Positions 6,726 to 9,410 of a stretch of DNA of 9,410 nt are shown piece by piece. The notes under the pieces were generated by a model. It worked only from the letters and a program-made list of their open reading frames with translations. It made no database searches and had not been told where the DNA came from. The DNA is taken from positions 1 to 9,410 of the forward strand of contig CAMIWY010000033.1 in the NCBI GenBank assembly GCA_946402595.1. Reading direction: 5' to 3'. A program made the position numbers and the translations under genes. Source of the DNA: an uncultured Clostridia bacterium (lineage in GTDB: Bacteria > Bacillota > Clostridia > Peptostreptococcales > Anaerovoracaceae). Every line of letters starts with the position of its first letter. The stretch's first letter is position 1.

Positions 6726-7604
6726 TTAGTTAGCCTCGAGAAGTTCGATCCTGAAGTTGAGTTCCTTGCCTGCCATCTCGTGGTTGCAGTCAAAAGTGAT
6801 CATTCCGTTCTCAAGTGCAGTTACAAGTGCAGGGAAAGGTCTGCCGAGCTGGTCCTGAAGGAGGATCTTATCCCCTACTGAAAGGTCTTCAGCGCCCTGA
6901 ACGCCCGCCTGCTCCACTGTGATGATCATGTCCTCTCTAGGCATTCCGTATGCCTCCTCAGGCATCAGATGGATATCAACGATATCGCCGACTTCCATGT
7001 CGCCTACAGCGCGGTCAAAACCGGAGATCATCATTCCTGCAGCGCATACGAATTCAAGAGGCTCTCCCCTGTCATATGAAGAATCGAACTGCTCTCCGTC
7101 GTTGAAGGTTCCCTTGTAGTGGACCTTTACGTTCTTTCCTGTATTCTTTGACTCGAAAAAGTACATAGGCTCTCCGCATCCAGGGCAGCCTGCGCATCCT
7201 GCTGCATCCTCACCACAGCCGCCGCAGCCGCCTTCAGCGTGGTCATGATCGTGGTGGTGCTCATGTCCCTCGTGATGATGGTCACAGTTGACGCCTGTAT
7301 TTACGAGTTCGCCTCTGATATATGCTTCAACAGCAGCATCTGTGTCTCCCTCAGCTCCGGCACAGACCTCGATGCCCGCCTCTGCAAGTGCGTCCTGGGC
7401 ACCCTGTCCCATTCCTCCGCAGATGAGTACATCAACAGTGTTGTCCTTGAGAAGCCATGCGAGAGCTTCGTGACCTACTCCGTTGGAGCTCATTACCTCA
7501 GACGAAACTACCTTTCCGTCCTCTACGTTATAGATCTTGAAGTTTTCAGTTCTTCCAAAATGCTGGAATACATTTCCGTTGTCGTATGTTACGGCAATTT
7601 TCAT
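6726..7604 (-). CDS. Fusion: NifX-type Fe-Mo cofactor-binding domain + His/Cys-rich linker + SlyD-type FKBP prolyl isomerase
   Basis: A 292-residue cytoplasmic protein in three parts. Residues 1-105 (MKIAVTYDNGNVFQHFGRTE; GGMGQGAQDALAEAGIEV) match the dinitrogenase iron-molybdenum cofactor (NifX/NifB C-terminal) family, small proteins that carry metal-sulfur clusters. Residues 107-143 form a metal-binding linker with nine His (109-122) and six Cys (107, 127, 130, 137, 140, 143). Residues about 156-292 are an FKBP domain of the SlyD type: VHYKGTFNDGEQFDSS, MMISGFDRAVGDMEVGD, EEAYGMPRED and the late NHEMAGKELNF strand, with the insert-in-flap chaperone region between about 219 and 276. In E. 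coli SlyD the His/Cys-rich metal tail is C-terminal; here it joins the two domains. The start follows GAAAGGGATAAG. The gene lies 61 bp after the cysteine synthase gene and 15 bp before the DUF5662 gene. A metallochaperone role is inferred; the client is unknown. Confidence 0.9.
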   Translation of the reverse strand: MKIAVTYDNGNVFQHFGRTENFKIYNVEDGKVVSSEVMSSNGVGHEALAWLLKDNTVDVLICGGMGQGAQDALAEAGIEVCAGAEGDTDAAVEAYIRGELVNTGVNCDHHHEGHEHHHDHDHAEGGCGGCGEDAAGCAGCPGCGEPMYFFESKNTGKNVKVHYKGTFNDGEQFDSSYDRGEPLEFVCAAGMMISGFDRAVGDMEVGDIVDIHLMPEEAYGMPREDMIITVEQAGVQGAEDLSVGDKILLQDQLGRPFPALVTALENGMITFDCNHEMAGKELNFRIELLEAN

Positions 7605-7636
7605 AATACTTATCCCTTTCGTTTATATATTGTATC

Positions 7637-7653
7637 CGGTCTGCAGCAGACCG
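7637..7653 (-). other. Hairpin between cysteine synthase and fusion gene
   Basis: CGGTCTG (7637-7643) and CAGACCG (7647-7653) form a perfect seven-pair stem with a three-base loop. On the minus strand it begins 12 bases after the cysteine-synthase stop codon and is followed by GATACAATATATAAACG rather than a U tract, so it is not a good intrinsic terminator. It may stabilise or separate the two coding parts of one transcript. The TACAAT/TATAAA stretch that follows could hold an internal promoter, but no convincing -35 box is seen. Confidence 0.45.
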
Positions 7654-7665
7654 TGATAATCGGTT

Positions 7666-8598
7666 TTATTCGCCCTCAAACAGCGGTGTCGAGAAGTATC
7701 TCTCTGCAGTATCAGGCAAAACGGTCACTACAGTCTTGCCGGGACCGAGCTTTTCGGCGAGCATGAGAGCGGCTACGACGTTCGTTCCCGAGGATATCCC
7801 GCACATTATCCCCTCTTCCTTTGCAAGTCTCTTTGCCATGTCCAGAGCGTTGTCATCAGGGACGATACAGGTGTTATCGTAAATCTCCGTGTTGAGATTG
7901 TCAGGAATGAGTCCGTCGCCTATTCCCATCTGAAGATGTGTGCCTATGCTGCCTCCTGCAAGGATCGCAGCATCCTCAGGCTCAGCTGCCCATATCTCTA
8001 TGTCCGGATTGTGCTCTCTCAGTATCTCTCCGATGCCGGTGATCGTGCCTCCTGTGCCGATACCCGAGCAGAATCCGTGTATAGGACCGTCTACCTGAGC
8101 CAGGATCTCATGAGCGGTATATCTTCTCTGAGCCATGTTGTTGTCAGGATTAGAGAACTGCTGAGGTACGAAGACGTTAGGATCCTCCTCCTGCATTCTG
8201 AGTGCAGTCTCAAGGCACTCCTCAATGCACTTTCCGATATCTCCGTCGTCGTGGATCAGCAGGACTTCCGCGCCGTAGTGGCGGACGAGCTTGCGTCTCT
8301 CTTCACTTACGGAATCCGGCATCACTATTATCGTTCTGTATCCGCGTACAGCTCCGACCAGTGCAAGGCCTATGCCCTGATTGCCGCTCGTCGGTTCGAC
8401 GATCACAGTATCCGGTCCGATTTTGCCCGACAGCTCTGCCTGTCTGATCATATTCCACGCAGTACGTGTCTTGATCGAGCCGCCTACGTTGAGACCCTCG
8501 AATTTTACCAGCACCTGAGCATTGCCAGGCTTATTCACATGATTCAGGCGGATCATCGGAGTGTTTCCGATCGCCTGAAGGATATTATCATATACCAT
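7666..8598 (-). CDS. cysK: Cysteine synthase family PLP enzyme (O-acetylserine sulfhydrylase-like)
   Basis: A 310-residue fold-type II PLP enzyme, likely joining sulfide to an activated serine (O-acetylserine, perhaps O-phosphoserine) to make cysteine. Visible motifs in order: AIGNTPMIRLN near the start; Lys43 in GGSIKTR, the PLP Schiff-base lysine; the Asn loop at residues 70-75, TSGNQG, where TSGNTG is usual; the phosphate-cup motif GTGGT (181-185); QMGIGDGLIPDNL, where the family often has GAG; GISSGT; and LPDTAERYFSTPLF at the C-terminus, Thr297 matching the Ser that contacts the PLP ring nitrogen. Length is normal and there is no regulatory CBS domain. The ATG at 8598-8596 has only a weak purine-rich ribosome site (AGAAAGAGAAAC), but begins at the expected place before GNTP. 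It is first in a three-gene operon with the NifX-SlyD fusion and the DUF5662 gene. Family is firm; the exact acyl or phospho donor is open. Confidence 0.9.
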   Translation of the reverse strand: MVYDNILQAIGNTPMIRLNHVNKPGNAQVLVKFEGLNVGGSIKTRTAWNMIRQAELSGKIGPDTVIVEPTSGNQGIGLALVGAVRGYRTIIVMPDSVSEERRKLVRHYGAEVLLIHDDGDIGKCIEECLETALRMQEEDPNVFVPQQFSNPDNNMAQRRYTAHEILAQVDGPIHGFCSGIGTGGTITGIGEILREHNPDIEIWAAEPEDAAILAGGSIGTHLQMGIGDGLIPDNLNTEIYDNTCIVPDDNALDMAKRLAKEEGIMCGISSGTNVVAALMLAEKLGPGKTVVTVLPDTAERYFSTPLFEGE

Positions 8599-8652
8599 CA
8601 GTTTCTCTTTCTGTCTTTGATTTGAAGGCTTCTGCCCTCATGCAACGCATCT

Positions 8653-8661
8653 ATTATAACA
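8653..8661 (-). promoter_or_regulatory. Extended -10 promoter of the cysteine synthase operon
   Basis: The minus strand reads TGTTATAAT, a perfect TATAAT preceded by the TGN extension. Upstream, at the -35 distance, is only a T run (complement of the A run at 8675-8681). The predicted start is near 8646, giving a leader of about 48 bases. No riboswitch or T-box fold could be recognised in so short a leader. Confidence 0.65.
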
Positions 8662-8701
8662 ATATCTTCATTCGAAAAAAAGCGGTCCGTACCACAAGTT
8701 A

Positions 8702-8710
8702 TGATATAAT
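8702..8710 (+). promoter_or_regulatory. Extended -10 promoter of uridine kinase gene
   Basis: TGATATAAT is a perfect TATAAT box (8705-8710) with the TGN extension. No good -35 box is seen at 17 bp. The predicted start is near 8717, downstream of an in-frame ATG at 8713, which supports choosing the ATG at 8746 as the true start codon. Confidence 0.65.
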
Positions 8711-8745
8711 CAATGCAAATCAACGTTAAATGCGAGGTAATTATA

Positions 8746-9366
8746 ATGGACTGCCTGATAATCGGAATTGCCGGAGGTACAGGTTCCGGCAAATCAACAT
8801 TCACCAACAGACTCAAGGCCGAGTTCGGCGACCAGATAACTGTCATTTATTATGACAACTACTACAGGCGTCATGATGATATCCCGTTTGAGGAGCGCAA
8901 GCTTATAAACTACGATCACCCTGATGCTTTTGAGACGGACCTCTTCATCGACCATCTGCGCCGACTGAGAAACGGTGAAAGCATCGAATGCCCTGTCTAT
9001 GACTACACAGTCCACAACAGGAGCAGCAAGACTGTTACCATCCATCCCTCCGAGGTAATAATAGTGGAAGGCATAATGGTCCTGCAGAATGAGGAATTAA
9101 GAGACCTCCTGGACATAAAGATATATGTTGAGGCTGATGCCGACGAGAGAATTCTCCGGCGTGTCATACGGGATGTCAAGGAGAGAGGCAGAGATGTTGA
9201 GGGAATTGCCAGACAGTACCTCACGACCGTAAAACCAATGCATTATTTATATGTTGAGCCTACCAAGTATCTGGCCGACATAGTCCTCAACAGCGGCCTC
9301 AATGACGTAGTGTTCGACGTCATCAAGGTAAAGATAGAGTCGCACCTCGCAAGGCAGGGTGCGTAG
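8746..9366 (+). CDS. udk: Uridine kinase
   Basis: Pyrimidine-salvage enzyme of the cytoplasm that phosphorylates uridine (and usually cytidine) to the monophosphate with ATP or GTP. It has 206 residues, the normal length. The Walker A loop is GGTGSGKS at residues 10-17 (MDCLIIGIAGGTGSGKSTF), followed by the family motifs YYDNYYRRHDD, NYDHPDAFE, CPVYDYTVHNR and the strand VIIVEGIMVL. The region after DERILRRVIRDVKERGRD is the arginine-rich lid. The start is the ATG at 8746, preceded by GAGG eight bases upstream; an in-frame ATG at 8713 has no ribosome site and lies before the predicted transcription start. Several udk-like proteins in Clostridia are annotated loosely as phosphoribulokinase/uridine kinase family, but the motifs here suit uridine kinase. 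Divergent from cysK, with no functional link visible. Confidence 0.92.
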   Translation: MDCLIIGIAGGTGSGKSTFTNRLKAEFGDQITVIYYDNYYRRHDDIPFEERKLINYDHPDAFETDLFIDHLRRLRNGESIECPVYDYTVHNRSSKTVTIHPSEVIIVEGIMVLQNEELRDLLDIKIYVEADADERILRRVIRDVKERGRDVEGIARQYLTTVKPMHYLYVEPTKYLADIVLNSGLNDVVFDVIKVKIESHLARQGA

Positions 9367-9410
9367 GCACCGGAATACGGCCCGGGGTTGCGGACGGCAA
9401 AACAGACCGC

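Noticed and set aside
6081..6881. 266-codon open frame on the plus strand across the DUF5662 gene
   Set aside because: It begins inside the terminator hairpin and runs antisense through two supported genes; no recognisable domain.
7605..7665. Intrinsic terminator or separate promoter between cysK and the fusion gene
   Set aside because: The hairpin at 7637-7653 has no U tract after it, and the TACAAT/TATAAA stretch has no convincing -35 box, so an operon is the simpler reading.
7936..8625. 229-codon open frame on the plus strand opposite cysK
   Set aside because: Antisense shadow of a well-supported PLP enzyme with no family resemblance.
8713..8745. Eleven-residue N-terminal extension of uridine kinase
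   Set aside because: No ribosome site, and the ATG at 8713 lies between the -10 box and the predicted transcription start.
9367..9410. Possible terminator or new gene after udk
   Set aside because: The final 44 bases are GC-rich but show no clear hairpin with U tract and no start codon with ribosome site; too short to call.

Overview
The window looks like chromosomal DNA from an anaerobic Firmicute of the class Clostridia, possibly a Lachnospiraceae- or Ruminococcaceae-like gut or fibre-degrading bacterium. The placement rests on gene content and familiarity, not on a search: an 811-residue cellobiose phosphorylase very like the Clostridium enzyme, a lipobox-anchored sugar-binding protein, strong AGGAGG-type ribosome sites, a NifX-type domain protein and a DUF5662 protein. 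Eight protein genes are present and no RNA genes, insertion sequences or CRISPR arrays were seen.

Left half (1-6116): a cellobiose/cellodextrin utilisation locus. On the minus strand, reading right to left, lie a LacI-family regulator, a sugar-binding lipoprotein and an ABC sugar permease whose 3' end is cut by the window edge. Divergent on the plus strand is the cellobiose phosphorylase gene. The 264-bp region between regulator and phosphorylase holds a well-formed sigma-A-type promoter in each direction (both 17-bp spacers) and four sites built on the half-site GTTTTCG. The two best sites are exact reverse complements of one another and each sits just after the predicted transcription start of one promoter. 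The likely circuit is that cellobiose is imported intact, the regulator leaves its sites, and the phosphorylase splits the sugar into glucose 1-phosphate and glucose. No transporter ATPase is in view; it may be encoded elsewhere (MsmX-like) or outside the window. Hairpins lie at the regulator stop codon and between binding protein and permease, and may set the relative expression of the three genes.

Middle (6078-6116): a hairpin flanked by A and T runs ends both the phosphorylase transcript and the convergent right-hand operon.

Right half (6165-8661): a minus-strand operon, read right to left: a cysteine-synthase-family PLP enzyme, a protein that fuses a NifX-type iron-molybdenum-cofactor-binding domain to a SlyD-type FKBP prolyl isomerase through a His- and Cys-rich linker, and a DUF5662 protein with an HD-hydrolase-like residue pattern. 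This is the least conventional part of the window and hints at sulfur or metal-cofactor handling.

Right edge (8702-9366): a divergent uridine kinase gene with its own extended -10 promoter. The last 44 bases hold nothing recognisable.
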